DNA from: Paguma larvata
Taxonomy: Eukaryota > Chordata > Mammalia > Carnivora > Viverridae
Length of the DNA stretch: 64,000 nt
NCBI GenBank assembly: GCA_030068075.1
Contig: CM057824.1
Coordinates: 130,934,414-130,998,413, forward strand
Direction of reading: 5' to 3'
Shown: in pieces, positions 24,970-38,619 of the stretch
Layout of the letters: every line of letters begins with the position of its first letter
Numbering within the stretch: position 1 is the stretch's first letter
Made by a program: the position numbers and the translations under genes
Notes under the pieces: model-generated
What the model saw: the letters and a program-made list of their open reading frames with translations, nothing else
What the model was told of the DNA's origin: nothing
Database searches by the model: none

Positions 24970-27473
24970 ATATACCTTAATGAGAATTCTTCATATTTCA
25001 CAGTTAAAATTACTCATGAATCCCAGGACAATACAAAATACGTTGGGAACCTACCTCACTTTTCCAACCTTGTACTAACTTTAAGAATACATTTTAACTT
25101 TAGCATGATAAAATTGTGGTGATCCATGTGCCTAATCTCTTCTCTATAATGTGTATATGAGATTATTACCTTATGAATAATATAATTTATTAAAACTGAA
25201 TAAAAATGCTTAAAATTGATGAAAATGATGGTGGAAAACTCTTTTATGGTAAGTTCTGTAAGTATGTTAGTGAAAGATGAATTTATATGTAAGTGGAAAT
25301 TAGCATAATTATTAATATTAATCTCATTAATTGCTAAAGTTCAGATTTTATCCTTGATATAGAAGTAGAGGAAATACCAATGTTATCATTTGTCCACAGT
25401 TAGCATTGTTTTGGGTTAGGGTGTTAAATGATCATTTGGAAGTTATAACCAAGATCATAATTTAAAATTTAGTCATCCTGCTCTTCTTTTTCAATGGCCG
25501 TGCTTGTAAAGTAGTGTAATTGTATTATGAAATTTGGATTTTTTTTTTACATTTATGACACCTCTAGTATAATAAATCCTATATTCTTTCATTTAGTAGA
25601 AATTTTGATTGGATATTTCACCAATAATAAGTACTAAAACTAATAAGCTTACTTCTTGGTAATTTAGGCCCATGTTGTTATAAGACAAGATATTTTACTT
25701 AGTGACTAGTTTATAATAGCAATAAAACTCCCAGAACCTGACATGAATGCCAGAAGTTATTGTTGTAAATAAATATTTACAGGTTAGAGATGGTGAGAAT
25801 ATTTTTATTCTGCATCTTTAAATCAAAACAGTATAGAAACCTTGAAAACACAAAGGCATCACACAATGTCATAAAACACCAACCAGAACAATCTTCCCTG
25901 CCCGATTCAAGCAGCTACTGTATACTCTTTCTGAGAATGAATCAACAAGAATCAAACCCTTTATAATTGACGCCGACCATATTTACTATCATAAGACTAA
26001 ACTTAAAGTGTTTAGGAGATTAAACCTCCTTTTTATAAAATTCAAAATCTCTCTTATGTTTCATTTTAACAGATTTTTTGGCTTCCGGCCAATTCATTTT
26101 CAACATTTCAAAGGCATTACCCTTACTAAGAAACAGGTTGAACTAATGTTCCAATTTGTAAAACAAAGGAGATAACAGGCATATGATATGTGGTTTAATA
26201 AGTACTGATTGCATAGTACATTTGGTTAAATTAGAATAGCATTAAGTTTTGTGACTAGATACTCATTGAATATTAGCAATTAATTAGACTTAATTCTTTT
26301 ATGTGATAGATTTAATTTATCAGTTACATGGTAACAATGCATGTTAAGAAATATTGAATTTTTCATTTACATTTTTTCTCATCCAGTTCTTTGCACCTGC
26401 TTTTATTTCTTGTTAGACATAATAGCAATATTTATACACATTTTCTCTTATGGTATCAAAGTATTAGCAATCTCAAAAACCTTTTAAGGATATAACAACA
26501 TTAATTAATTAATCTTACAACAGACTCATGTTATTTCCATATTTCCATGCATTCCATATACTTGATAAATCTTTGCTTTATCCGATAATACTTTCCTTAC
26601 ATTTACAGTCTCTCAAGATAACAGTGGTTCTAGTCGTTTTATCTGCTGCAGGTACAGGATGAGGTAGATAATATGTGAACAGGATTTTAACATTTAAAAA
26701 TTATCCTAATGAACACCTTGAAGATAGAAAATTCCTGGTCATAGTAGACACATACGTGTATCTGTGATTAAAATCTTGTCTTATGACCTTAACTTGTTAC
26801 ACTTACCGTAATATAGTTTAATACAGAGTTTAATATAGAGTTTAAAGAAGATGACTCATTTGTAGAAATCAGCTGGTTCTAATACTAGCAACTGTTTCGA
26901 TTTTATACCCAGTATGATCATTTCAAGGACAGTGTCTGGGAGAAATGTAGAGCCTATCTCTATATGCAGCAGATAAGAACAGAATATTAAAAGAAAAAGG
27001 TGAAAAACCTTTTAGTGTTCAACTGTATGTTTTTAACCCAGGCTTAACGTGTGCCTCCTGGGAAAATTTGAAATACCAGTCTCCTCATGTGAAGATACTA
27101 TCAGTTTTTCTAGACTTACCACATTTTGTCTATCTCTGATAGGGGTCCTTGGATTCCAATCAAATCTTATTGTTCAAATGTACTTTAACGATTACGGTAA
27201 TGAAAATTTGTTAAGGGATTTTAGGAAATGTTCAACCCTTGAGAGGACACACCTTAGAAATGAACAAACAATGCCAAGCAAAAAAATAAAAATAGTTGTA
27301 CTGTATAGCTACTGGATTTATTACTGCCTCTTGGCACCTGCTTAACTTAGGTGTCCAGAAGTATTGAACTCCACCTCTAGTTTGTCACAGCTTGCTGTCC
27401 TTCCTCTGGATTGAAGACCTTACCCCAGAAATCCCAATTGTCACTAGCAAGTGAGTGTCTTAATTTGAGCTGT

Positions 27474-27475
<2 letters not shown>

Positions 27476-27511
<36 letters not shown>

Positions 27512-27512
27512 T
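27476..27512. repeat. (TA)n microsatellite
   Basis: About 37 bp of nearly pure TA next to a MaLR LTR. Confidence 0.9.
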
Positions 27513-27861
27513 TTATCATAGACTGAATGGTTTAAACACAAGCATTTATTTCTCACCATTCTGGAATCTGGAAGTCCAAGATCAGGATGCCAGTGTGGTC
27601 AGGTTATTGGTACAAGCTTTTTTCTGGTTATGTCTTTACATGACCTCTCCATGGCACATGCACACAGAAACACCTCCTATCTCGTCCTCTTACTTAAGGG
27701 CATTAATCCCGTGATGGGATTCTACTCTCATGATTTCATCTGTGAATTAGTTCCCGAAAGCCCCACCTCCAAACCCCATCTTTAAAGATTTAGGCTTCAA
27801 TCTATGAATTGGAGTGGGAGGGAGCGTAAGGAGGGCAAACAAACATTCAGTCCATAGAAGT
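27513..27861 (-). mobile_element. ERVL-MaLR (MST/MLT1-like) solo LTR, antisense
   Basis: 'catttatttctcaccattct', 'ggaagtccaagatcaggatg', 'gcattaatcccgtgatggga', 'aagccccacctccaaacccc' and 'aacattcagtccatagaag' follow the antisense MaLR LTR consensus from end to end. No coding part is associated. Confidence 0.75.
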
Positions 27862-28034
27862 GAGCTTTCTGGATTTGACGGAGGACCACCTCACAGATGG
27901 AACTAGTGCAGAACTTCACAGAGTGGAGCTGCCCGCCAGGATCACATCATAGCAAGACTTCACTGACTTCCCTAAGTTTTATCATCTTGAAGATCCTGAA
28001 AGACACGCTAAGACCCTGTGGCAGACTGCTTACA

Positions 28035-28382
28035 GCCTTAGTTGGCTCAGGCTGCTATAACAAAGTGCTGTAGATGGGGTGGTTTATGAACAACAGAAGT
28101 GTATTTTGCATGGTTCTGGAGGCTGTAAGTCCAAGATCAGGGAACCAGCATGGTGCAGTTTGCTGGCTTCTATTTCTATCCCCATAGGATGGAGGGCAGA
28201 GCCCAAGAACAATGCTCTCTTCCGACTCTTACAGGGCACTGATCCCATTGTGAGAACCCCACTCATATGACCTCATCTACTCCTCGTCACCTCCCAGAAG
28301 CCACACCTCCTAATGTCATAATATTGGGGAGTAGAGTTACAACATTTGATTTGGGGAGGGTACAAACATTCAGTTCGTAACA
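28035..28382 (-). mobile_element. ERVL-MaLR (MST-like) solo LTR, antisense
   Basis: 'ggctgctataacaaagtgct', 'ggttctggaggctgtaagtc', 'gggcactgatcccattgtga', 'agccacacctcctaatgtca' and 'aaacattcagttcgtaacaa' match the antisense MST LTR. It lies 173 bp from the LTR upstream in the same orientation. The overlapping open frames on the two strands are by chance. Confidence 0.8.
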
Positions 28383-28917
28383 ACGATTCTCCACTTTCCT
28401 CCTCTTCCCTAGCGTGAAGTTTTACCTTGTTGGATTTATTGCTTTATGCCTTAGTGCATAATAGCATGGCCACAAAAATTATAGTATTGATTCTTGAGAA
28501 AGGCCAGTCCAACAACTTGAATCCAACCATCCAGAACTCTGTGACCATTAATTCCTTTAATCCTTGGAATTCTATTATTTAATTTCAGTGGAGCAGTGGC
28601 AAGGACAAGTTTTTCATAATATTATCATTGTATTGTTGATACCTATTCACTGATTTAAGTCAGGTTTTGTTTGTGATGATTTAAATTAAATAGTAGTTTT
28701 CTACTATATTTGGCTTTACTAAAACAATATTTGAATGTCATTAGTATTAGCAGCTGTCCTTAAATTTTAAGGAATCTACTGGATCTAATCCTAGGACATT
28801 GGTTATTTCAATTATCAAAACTTCAGTTTCCTGATTGTGAAGAGGAAGAACTGGATCTAAATTAATTATTTGATGAGTTCAGGCATATGGAGGTTAGGAT
28901 CTTAATTACATATTTTT

Positions 28918-29155
28918 TCACTCAACAGTATTTATCAGGCATGAACTACAAACCAAGCTCTCTTCCAGGTGTTGGGTATAAAGAATTGAATTAAGCAAGC
29001 AAAAATGACTTTGTGAACCTTACATTCTAGAAAGGAAAACAGATAATAAACACAACAAAGTAGCAAAATATATAACATGAGCAACAGTGCAAAGAACCAA
29101 TGAGAAGAAAATAGAGCAATGCAGTGAACTACATCAGCAGCTGATGCCACCGTAA
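28918..29155 (-). mobile_element. L2 LINE remnant, antisense
   Basis: 'ttccaggtgttgggtataaa' and 'gaaccttacattctagaaag' are the common antisense L2 3'-end text. Confidence 0.55.
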
Positions 29156-29159
29156 TCAT

Positions 29160-29530
29160 ACATAATCAACATTCCAGAACTCAGCAGCATTATATAATAA
29201 TAATTCTCATGCGCAACGGCGATCAACTGACATGGCAGGCTTTCAGGAGGGAGCCTTGTGTCAAGCAGCTATCCTTAACTCCATGCTGTGGGTCCAGTAA
29301 CTCCTGTAACCGTGCAGAAGAGGTGACATTACAGGGAGGAAGCCATCTCAGGGCGATGGCAGAGGCACGAGAGAACAAGCCCCGTACGAGAGCTGATTTC
29401 AAGTGTTTGGTCCTGTCACATCCAAAAAGTCATGATACTAAGCCCATCATCACTCCTGGTAATGGGCTGGTAATAGGTAACGGGCTCCTATTGAGAGGGT
29501 TTCGGGAGCAAATATTTGTTGAATAAAATA
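29160..29530. repeat. Unclassified ancient repeat, possibly LTR-like
   Basis: More GC-rich than its surroundings. Text such as 'gatggcagaggcacgagaga' and 'gtcctgtcacatccaaaaag' vaguely recalls MaLR/MER LTRs. The 105-codon open frame on the + strand has no recognisable domain and I do not call it a gene. Confidence 0.3.
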
Positions 29531-30008
29531 AGATATATCAGAAGCACATACCCCTGAGTGCAAGATAATTTTTAAAAAACAATCAGGCTTGTGAAAACAT
29601 GTATATTTACATGTTTCTCTCATTTGCTTCAGATTTGCTTGTATCAACACATATTGAATAAGAAAAACCAACATAATTTTCAATAAATTGTTTTAAAGAC
29701 ATTAAAGAAGTAAATGATATTTTTGTATCTTCATTTAATAATCCTCACAATAATTACTCAGGTTAATGATATTTATTGTATAACATTAGAAATAGTGTAT
29801 TATTAGTGCTTTTCAAAGATGCAAAATGATTGAAGGCATATATAAATATTGCAATGTATTTAGGAAGCTGGGATCTACTTATATGGGTCAGCCTAGAAAG
29901 TATCATAAAATAACATATAATTTAATGCAATTATAATTAAAAATGTGTCATAGAGACTATACCAAGGAACAGTAATAGAGAAAAAACACAGAAATATCCT
30001 CTTAGAAA

Positions 30009-30066
30009 TGTAATATCATCACAATATTTTAAAGAACTGTAATATCGTCACAATATTTTAAAGAAC
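30009..30066. repeat. 29-bp tandem duplication (2 copies)
   Basis: Units 30009-30037 and 30038-30066 are identical except for one A/G change (atcAtca against atcGtca). Confidence 0.95.
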
Positions 30067-31334
30067 TAGAAAGGAAGGATCAGATAATACCGGTTCTGTA
30101 TCCATATCACTTCAAAAACGTATGTGATGCATTTGACATGCTGTATTTACTCACATAGATCACTTTATTTGATATGTTTTGGGTCGTCCAGAGTGAAACA
30201 TCCTGTCTGCTTTAGTATTACCAATAAGAGAAGCCATTTCTGCCCCTCTAATGAAGACTTGATAGAGCCATTCACCTCTTTAAAATAATTGTTCTTATCA
30301 CTCTTAGTATCTTAAAATGCTTCCCATGTAGCAGGAATTCAAATATTACTTGTTAGATACAGGTAATTCAGTGATAAACCTGTTTGTTTAGGAAATCTTA
30401 GATTTATCTTGGGCTTGATAAAAAGTCATCTACGATGATAAGAACAATTATCAATGTAGTTAGCCCAATACCATAAAAGGTATTCTATTTTTTGATACTT
30501 GTTTTTCAATGTGATAAATTTTTGCTTCCAGTAGTTATGAGTCATCATTGCCAACAATTGATTTGACCATTTTTCTCACCGTGAGCCGCATTTCACATAA
30601 CGATTGCTCATTTTAATTATTTTTAGAAAGATAGTTATTTTACATATTTAAACAATAATAAAAATCAGATATCTAAAAATTCCAGATCGTAAACTAGGAT
30701 AATAATTTCACTTCAATATGTACATACTTTATTTTAAAATTTTATTTACAATTGCTTAGTTTTGCACAGTGAAATAGTCTTTCCTAGAAAGAGTAGAAAC
30801 GTTTCCACTGTAATATAATATGCACAAAGCCAAAGCCAATTATTTGTAGCATCTCTTTTTCTAATGTGGGGGAAAATAGAAAGGAAAGAAACACATATTT
30901 ATGATTTTCCAGAAGCTCTTTGGGAAATCTCAAAATATTTTTATATGTAGTAGATATCCTTAAATCTTTATTTTTTTCCTAAATTTAGAGGTTTATTTTG
31001 GAAAAGCAAAATCAAAAGCACCTCCACTAATTTCACTTGGCTGAATAAAAATTGTAAGTAACTGAGAAGCAATTTGGTTACCTATTTAATCAAATTGACA
31101 ATAAAACATTTTAAAATAAACCTAAAAGGTAAAAGATGCTTCATTGATTAAATCTTTGCTATTTACTGGTATTTTTCATTTATACTAAGGTTTACAATGT
31201 GTTTTTATTTCAACATTAATTTCATTTAATTTCTCTACTTAAATCCATTAATATTATAAAACTGTCGATTTTTTGTAATACAGAATTTGTACATAGTAGT
31301 ATAGAATCAGCTGCTTAATAATTATTGCCATATT

Positions 31335-31425
31335 CATTCATTAATTTAATATTTATTTAATGCTTACTATATGCCAGGGGTTATACTGACCTTGGGTAAA
31401 CGCAATTAAGGAATGCACACTTTTA
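31335..31425 (-). mobile_element. Short L2/MIR-type remnant, antisense
   Basis: 'ttatttaatgcttactatat' then 'gccaggggttatactgacct' matches antisense L2-end text over about 90 bp. Confidence 0.4.
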
Positions 31426-32004
31426 GCTGAAAACAAATGCTAAAGATAGAGATCCATGTCAATATTATTTTAGGAGAGGCTGTATATTTTTTTGTTTTTA
31501 TTTACTATGATACAGTGCTCTGAAGATATGCCACACAGGATTCGTTCCTAATCATAACTAAAATTATTTTTATTCCATTTGGCTCAAATATTTTGCGATA
31601 TTATGTAAAATTAATTAAAATTCAATGATAATTTATCACCTCCTTAAGTGAAAAAGTGTTCTAACCAGATGCACATTAAAAATATAAGATATATATTAAC
31701 ATAAACAGTAGTTAAGCAGAATGAAATTGTGATCTAAGTCCCATTAAATAATACTGTGGTCATTTGAAAGTTAAAAATATGTAATAATTTGATACCAATT
31801 TCTATTCAAGACATTTAAAGGAAGGTAGAAAATTTTACGTAATTACCTACATTTCAGCCTTTCAATGAAGAGGGAATAAATATAAAGGTAAAAGAGTGAC
31901 AATAAATGGTACTGATGTAATTTAATTGCAATTAAATTTGTTCATTATATAACATGCTTAAACACTGATTGATTAGTCAGAAACACTGCATTACCTATTA
32001 TCAT

Positions 32005-32253
32005 CATCATTATTTCTTTTTCCTTTTTTTTAAGTTATTTTATTTTGAGAGAGAGAGAAAAGAGAGAGCAAGTGGAGAACGGCCAGAGAGAAAGGGAGAG
32101 AGGGAGAATCTCAAGCAGGCCCTGCACCATTAGCACAGAGCCCCTCACTGGGCGCGATCCCACAAACCTGTGAGATCACGATCTGAGCTGAAGCAAGAGT
32201 GGGGCGCTTAACTGACTAAGTCACACAGGAGCCCCGTCGTCATCATTATTTCT
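32005..32253 (-). mobile_element. CAN-SINE, antisense, 13-bp target duplication
   Basis: 'aagttattttattttgagag', GA-rich part, 'caagcaggccctgcaccatt', 'tgtgagatcacgatctgagc' and a head ending at about 32235. Direct repeats 'catcattatttct' are at 32005-32017 and 32241-32253. Confidence 0.9.
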
Positions 32254-32265
32254 AATGTTGCTATT

Positions 32266-32267
32266 CC

Positions 32268-32298
<31 letters not shown>

Positions 32299-32307
32299 TT
32301 ATTATTG
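32266..32307. repeat. (ATT)n trinucleotide microsatellite
   Basis: About 42 bp of nearly pure ATT/TTA units just after the SINE. Confidence 0.9.
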
Positions 32308-33374
32308 TATTATGGTAATAAACCAGAGTTTTCGTTGTTTATAAAACAACTTATCCCTGCTATATCTGTATGACAAATCATTCTTCTTTTGACGATTTAG
32401 AAGTTTTTATGAAAGAGATTCACTTAAGCTTTGTTTCCTAAATTTCTATAAAAAATTGTGCATAATGATAATGTAGTCTTTAAAATACTATAGCTTTATG
32501 GAAAATTCAATTATATAAAGCAGAAACAGAGGCGAAATAGCCAAAGGTAGTAAAATACCTTTAATTTGTAAATATCTTTGTATTCATATATATAACATGT
32601 ATTATATTTATATATATGCACACACATGTATAATTTAAGGTAAAGAAATATTAAGACAAGAGAAAGAATAATAATTCATGGTACTCCTAATCAAGCTTAT
32701 CTTATTATCAGTAATAATTATATCACTAATAGCAGTCAAATTAAAGAGAAACCCAGTGTGTGCTAAGAAGTCGTGTATAGGCATTATCTTAATATGACAC
32801 TTATGACTCTAGGGTCATAAAATATGCTGAGATTTATGCATAACTTGGTCGTTCAAATTTGGTACAGAAAATGCACATCCAGAACTAGGGTTAATTGGCA
32901 ATAAGCACACATCTAATTTAGTATTCCATGTAGCCACCAGAATTCCCATGATACATGGACCGAATCCAGTTAATTGCCATAGCCGATTCTGCCTATGAGT
33001 GAACATCGGGAGAGCTGGATCTATGAAATTATTAATTGAATTATCCTCTAAAAGTGCCAAAGGATATATTAGTTTTTATTCCCTGGATAGTTTCCCTCAG
33101 CATAAATCAAATGAGAAAATTCAATGACTGAAAAAAGCGCCAAGGTGTTTTAGATATTAAAAAAACATGTGCAGCTAATTCTTAGTTAATTTAAGGGGCT
33201 GGCTTCTTCACAAAACAGGCAATAAGAGTTCATGAAAAACAATGTATTACCACAGAATTAATACTGGATTAAAGTCCTAAATTCTGTGATATTAGGAAAA
33301 TGAAAGGAATGTCAGTATAGCTTTTCTTCCCTATTCAATGCAGCAATGATATTTAGAATCCACACTTACCTGGA

Positions 33375-33690
33375 TTTTCATTTATTGACTTGACTGTTAT
33401 TTACTGAATATCTGCTGGATGTGAAGTGTAAAGTCAGACGCTGTACAGAACGGTGAGGAAAGCAGCATTGTCCTTGCTCTCATGGAACTTATGTGGGATA
33501 TTGGGGGGGGAACTTATGTTTTAATTCAGGATATGGACGCAAAGAGGAAGTATATTAAAAGTGATCACGCAGACGGGAAGCTAGTGCAAAGTGCTGAAAG
33601 CAGGAAAGGATCAGGGATGGCGAGGGTCTAAGGATGGAAGCTGATTCAAATAGAGACAAAGTAGACACTGAAATAGGCATAGGGGGGCTT
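33375..33690 (-). mobile_element. L2 LINE remnant, antisense
   Basis: 'gttatttactgaatatctgc', 'gtccttgctctcatggaact' and 'gctagtgcaaagtgctgaaa' fit the antisense L2 3' region. Confidence 0.5.
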
Positions 33691-33770
33691 ATGTGAAATG
33701 TTATAAATCTTCATAAAAGTTTTTGATTAAGTATGAAGAGAATCTTCTAGAAAGGATTAATCAGGATAGT

Positions 33771-34020
33771 AACATTGTCTTTTTTTAAAGTTTATTATTA
33801 TTATTTTTTATTTTGATCGAGAGAGAAATGGGGGAGGAGTGTAGAGAGGAAAGAGAGAGAAAGAGAGAGAGGGAGAGAGAGAGGGAGAGAGAGAGAATCC
33901 CAAACAGGCTCCATGCGGTCAGCACAGAGTTTGATATGGGGCCTGAGATTATGACCTGAGCCAAAACCAATACTCAGACACTTAACCGTCTGAGCCACCC
34001 AGGTGTCCCAACATTATCTT
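33771..34020 (-). mobile_element. CAN-SINE, antisense
   Basis: T-rich tail, long GA-rich part (33830-33895), 'aacaggctccatgcggtcag' and head 'gtctgagccacccaggtgtc' ending at 34009. Flanks are 'aacattgtctt' (33771) and 'aacattatctt' (34010). Confidence 0.92.
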
Positions 34021-35847
34021 AAAATAGAAACTGGTTGTCTCGTAAGCCAGTAATGACCAGGCTACACAATGAACCAGGTAATGGGAGAGAAGTGAATGGT
34101 ATTTCTATATACTGTGATTTATTGGTGAAGAATGAATGTCAAACTTTTAAGAATATCCCATTTTATTTTATTGTAATTCTTAATCTATATTAAAGGAAAA
34201 AAATGGAAAATTTTATACCATAAACTATGATGGCTGCAAGAAGGATAGTATTTCATGGCAGTAGGTAAATTATTTAGAGAGCATGCAAGACTGATATGCT
34301 CTGATCCCCAAACTGTTTAACAAGGGCTGTTATGCTATCAATATGATTTTCAAAGACAAGTTTATTTTCATTGATTGTAAATCTTACCCGAATATGCTCT
34401 TCAATTTGATTCACAAAATGGATAATGCATAATGAGTTTGTATAGTGAGCGGCCTGATTTCTGTTACTCATGAACCTGTGGAAATTCAGGTCAAAGATTT
34501 TTATCGTTCAGCTCCCAGAACCTGAGTGTTGTGTGTTGTTATCAGCTTTGGCCAGCTCATGAGCAAGCAGAATTCAGGAATTCAGACCAGCACTCAGCAA
34601 GAAAGTAAGACTTTCTCACAGTGACCAACCACAAATAAACCATGTTCAGAAAAAAAAAAAAAGCCTTCAAAGCCTGAGAGGGAATGACAGGAGAAAGTAA
34701 AAAGCTTATAGGAAGCAAATCATCAGGGAGGGAAGTGTGCAGTGTTAGGGATGCAGTGATAAGTGCCAGCTACACGTTCAGCTCTAAGTCTTAGCCATAA
34801 GGCAAAGACATTTTAAAAGTTCATTTATCAAAACAGGAGTAACTTGGCATTAGGTCTGAGAGCAGTCTTACAAGTTTCTTTAATGTTTTCTGGTATGCCT
34901 GGAACACACTTTTCCTGATCTCCACTTTGAGGAAATGACAAATTCAGATCCTGACACTCTCTCTGCTGTTTCTTCTGATGATGGTAACTTTAAATTAGAG
35001 AATCAGTCAAGGTCACGAATGTAAGTACTGCTGAAATGTTCTAGCTCAGCTTTTTACCTATATGACTTCCATTTAATTAAATTTAAATAATTACTCTTTA
35101 GAGATCTTTCCATTGTGATGATTGCTAGAGAACGTAATTCTTTGATTTTTAAGACTTATATTCATTTTATATCTAGTTTTACATGTTCTCCTCACAGTTT
35201 ATGCAATAATGTAAATAGTTTTATTAATCATATAATTAGAGGTAGAAGATATGGGAGCCAAAAATCATGTACTTCCCAATATTTTTGCCACAGAGGAACT
35301 CACATGATTTTCTCACCTGCATTCTATGGTTTTAAACACATTAACTTATTAAAATGATATTTAATCGAAAGGATTATTCTTCATTTTATTATAAACATAT
35401 ATGTGCATATATGCATGTAATTACATGTATGTATGTATAGTAAACTACCAACCAGAGGGCTCTTATAAACATGAGATAATTAATTATCATGAAGGATTTA
35501 TAATTTTAACCAAAAACAAATGTCATCTTTTATATAGTCCTATGCCTCTTTATATATGGTGAATATTATAACCCTCTCTCTATATTTTTAACTTGTCCAA
35601 GACTCATGTTTTCTGTGTTTGGAAAACTCCTAGAGACTAAAGAAACCAGTTCAACTATTAATTCTATAAATAAAAAAAAATTAAAAACCCAAAGCCCAAA
35701 CTAATACACAGAAAATCAAGGTGACATCATTGCTCTCTGGCATAGTGGGCACTTGAATCTAGAGGCAGGCCTGATGCTATTTCTAATGCAATATTTTACT
35801 TACAAACAGCAGCTGCAAAATTCTGGCTTCCACTGGCAGTTCATCCA

Positions 35848-35886
35848 CGTGTGTGTGTGTGTGTGCGCATGCGTGTGTTTGCGTGT
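35848..35886. repeat. (GT)n microsatellite, interrupted
   Basis: GT array with 'gcgcatgcg' interruption. Confidence 0.9.
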
Positions 35887-36927
35887 CCAGATTCCTACTG
35901 TCAGGCTTGTTGTGACAATCCATGGAAATCATTTAGCACTGTATTCAACACATTTTATATGCTCAAAAAATTTTAGAAGTAAGGGCCATGATCTTTGGGA
36001 AGTTTTCTTTGAGCCTTTACTGCAAATGCCTAATTAAGTTCAGCGCAAAAACCTTTGAGACAAGAAACTTACCCATTCCACCTCATTGTGATACATATTG
36101 CCTTCATTATACTTCTGTATTTTTGCATCTGCCTAATCTCCTAGACAGTATTCCCTGTTGACACGAATCACCCTCATTTTCACAGTGCTTAGTGTAAAAT
36201 AGACACACAATAATAATTTGGGATAATTACTGCAGCAGCTACCCTTCCCAAAGCGGTGCATTCACAATCTTGAAGAGGAAGCCTTGGATATCAGATTTTT
36301 TTTTCCCCACAAGCTCACAATATGATTTGATGAATAGCCAGGGTGGTGAAAATTTTATACGAAAACAGTTATATCCGTATTTGCTAATGGTTAACTTAGT
36401 ATCAGTGGACATAAATTTCGATATTATTTTGACTAGAGATGGGCAATCAATTCAATGATTAAAGGATTGCAATATTTTGTTTGGCAGGGCACCCTAAGAT
36501 GGCAGGGATTAGAATGGATGATGGAATAAATGGAAGAATAGATAAATATTAGTAAAATATCAAACCAAATGCAACGAAAGCATAAATAAAATGTTAATTA
36601 TTTACAGTAGTTTACAGAGCATACTTAATTCTTAAGTTATTGTAGAAGGGAGGTTACTATGTAAAAGATAAAGTATAATATATGATACAATAATACTGAG
36701 AGATTCGAAAATGAATTTTGCTCTTTTGATAACACAAGAGAAATATATGATACTGTTTTTTTAACTCTCAAGCATATTGCTTCTAGTGCAGAAGCTTAAA
36801 TTCTTAAAATATGAAAATGAAGCCACTTATGATTTAAGTCCAAATAATTAATATCTCTCAACAAATAAGCCAGATGGTTTAAAATTCCCTTGAAATGATG
36901 CGTATATGTGTTCACACTAGAAGAAAT

Positions 36928-36952
36928 ACACACACACACACACACACACACC
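36928..36952. repeat. (CA)n microsatellite
   Basis: About 12 uninterrupted CA units. Confidence 0.95.
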
Positions 36953-37504
36953 CATAAAGTCTAGTAAGTTCACTGAATTAAAAAAGCATCAAAATTAGTT
37001 TCCTTGTTGAGAGAGGTACAGGAAGATACCAGTGTTTATGTTTGCTCTTTTTAGAATATGGAGGATTTTTACAATTATGTTTAGTTTTTTTTTTCCCTGT
37101 ATCCCTGAATGATATTTTTAGTAACAAAACCTATTAGTTTTCATTATATTCTAGATAGAATATTCTTTTATTAGAGCCAATATGTACTCAAGAAAAATAT
37201 ATATGAACATTCAACAAAGTATCTGTAAATTGTAATTATCAGCTTCACATATGAAGATATCATACTCAAAATGGTGATAGCATAGAACATGTTAGGAATT
37301 ACAAAGATGAAATAAAGGTGACAATTTTCAACTCTTAGGTTTTGAAAAGTGGTAACAACCTAATTTCTTCATAAATGTCTTAACAGTTGAATATTGAGCT
37401 CACCTTGGGATATTGCTATGAATATTCCTGATGTAAAACTTACATAGTAAATGCATTTTTAAATAAAAAATATAATTTAAAAAGTGTTTAAAAAGCAATT
37501 TTTG

Positions 37505-37640
37505 AGGGGGAAGAAGGCTGGCTGGCTCAGTTGGCAAAGTATCCGACTCTTGATTGCAGGTCTTAATCTCAAGGTTATGAGTTCAAGCCCCATGTTGGTC
37601 TCCATGCTGGGTATGAAGCCTACTTTAAAAATAATTATTA
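37505..37640 (+). mobile_element. Older CAN-SINE, short form
   Basis: tRNA-like head 'ggctggctggctcagttgg', then 'gttatgagttcaagccccat' and a tail 'actttaaaaataattattat' without the long TC-rich part. This points to an older carnivore subfamily than the SINEC_Fc copies. Confidence 0.75.
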
Positions 37641-37835
37641 TATTTTAAGGCATTAGTAAATATGCTTATTTGGGGATTAAATTTATTCTTTATTGAAGTG
37701 TCAAATGACACCTTCTGTTTATTTTAGGAATTTTACTTTTAATGCAAGACTTCATTTGTCATGAAACAAGAGCAAAATGCTGTGGTTACCATATTCATAA
37801 TTTCCTAACCACGAGAGGTCGAGATAACAAATTTT

Positions 37836-38098
37836 GAAATTACCTTTTATCTTTTCTATTTTAATAAATTTTTTAGTGTTTATTTATTTTTGAAAATGAG
37901 AGAGAGAGAAAGATGGTGCATGAGTAGGGGAGGGGCAGAGAGAGGGAGACAGAATCTGAAGCAGACTCCAGTCTCTGAGCTGTCAGCACAAAGCCTGATG
38001 CAGGGCTCAGGGCTCACAAACCATGAGATCATGACCCGAGCTGCAGTTGGATGCTTAACCAACTGAGCCGCCCAGCTGCTGCAAGAGATTACCTTTAA
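37836..38098 (-). mobile_element. CAN-SINE, antisense
   Basis: 'tagtgtttatttatttttga', GA-rich part, 'ctctgagctgtcagcacaaa' and head 'actgagccgcccagctgct' ending at about 38080. Possible imperfect duplications are 'gaaattacctttta' (37836) and 'gagattacctttaa' (38085). Confidence 0.9.
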
Positions 38099-38139
38099 GA
38101 TACCAATCTTGTATATAAGCAGAAATCAAATTTTATTTT

Positions 38140-38349
38140 ATTTTATTTTTTAATGTTTATTTATTTTGAAAGAGAAGAGAGAATGTGAGCAGGAGAGTGG
38201 CAGAGAGAGAGGGAAAGAGAAAATCCTAGGCAGCATCCATTTTGGCAGTGCAGAGTCCAGTGCAGGGCACAATCTCATGAACCGAGATCATGACCTGCGC
38301 TGAAATCAACAGTCGGATGCTTAACCAATTGAGCCACCCAGGCACCCCG
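38140..38349 (-). mobile_element. CAN-SINE, antisense
   Basis: 'taatgtttatttattttgaa', GA-rich part, 'gagatcatgacctgcgctga' and head 'ttgagccacccaggcaccc'. Same orientation as the copy 60 bp upstream. I could not settle a target duplication. Confidence 0.9.
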
Positions 38350-38619
38350 ACCAAACACATTTTATACACTAGTTTAACATTACTTATTAATTCAGAATGA
38401 AAGGTATATTCACATTTTCCTACTGGAGTTTAGAGCATTATCTTTGACTTTCTGATATTGAAACAATGGGTTTATTTTCTGTTTACAATTTTAAATAAAT
38501 TTATAGTTTATTATTTTAGTTTTTTTGTATCTTGATGCTGAACTTGATGTAAGCATATCCAGGAGTTGTTTCAAGTTACCTCAAATTGTAAAATAAATGA
38601 GAGAACATAAAAATTTCAA

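Noticed and set aside
28079..28270. Overlapping open frames on both strands
   Set aside because: They lie inside a MaLR LTR and show no domain.
29209..29526. 105-codon frame in a GC-richer patch
   Set aside because: No start context, domain or splice structure; probably an ancient repeat.
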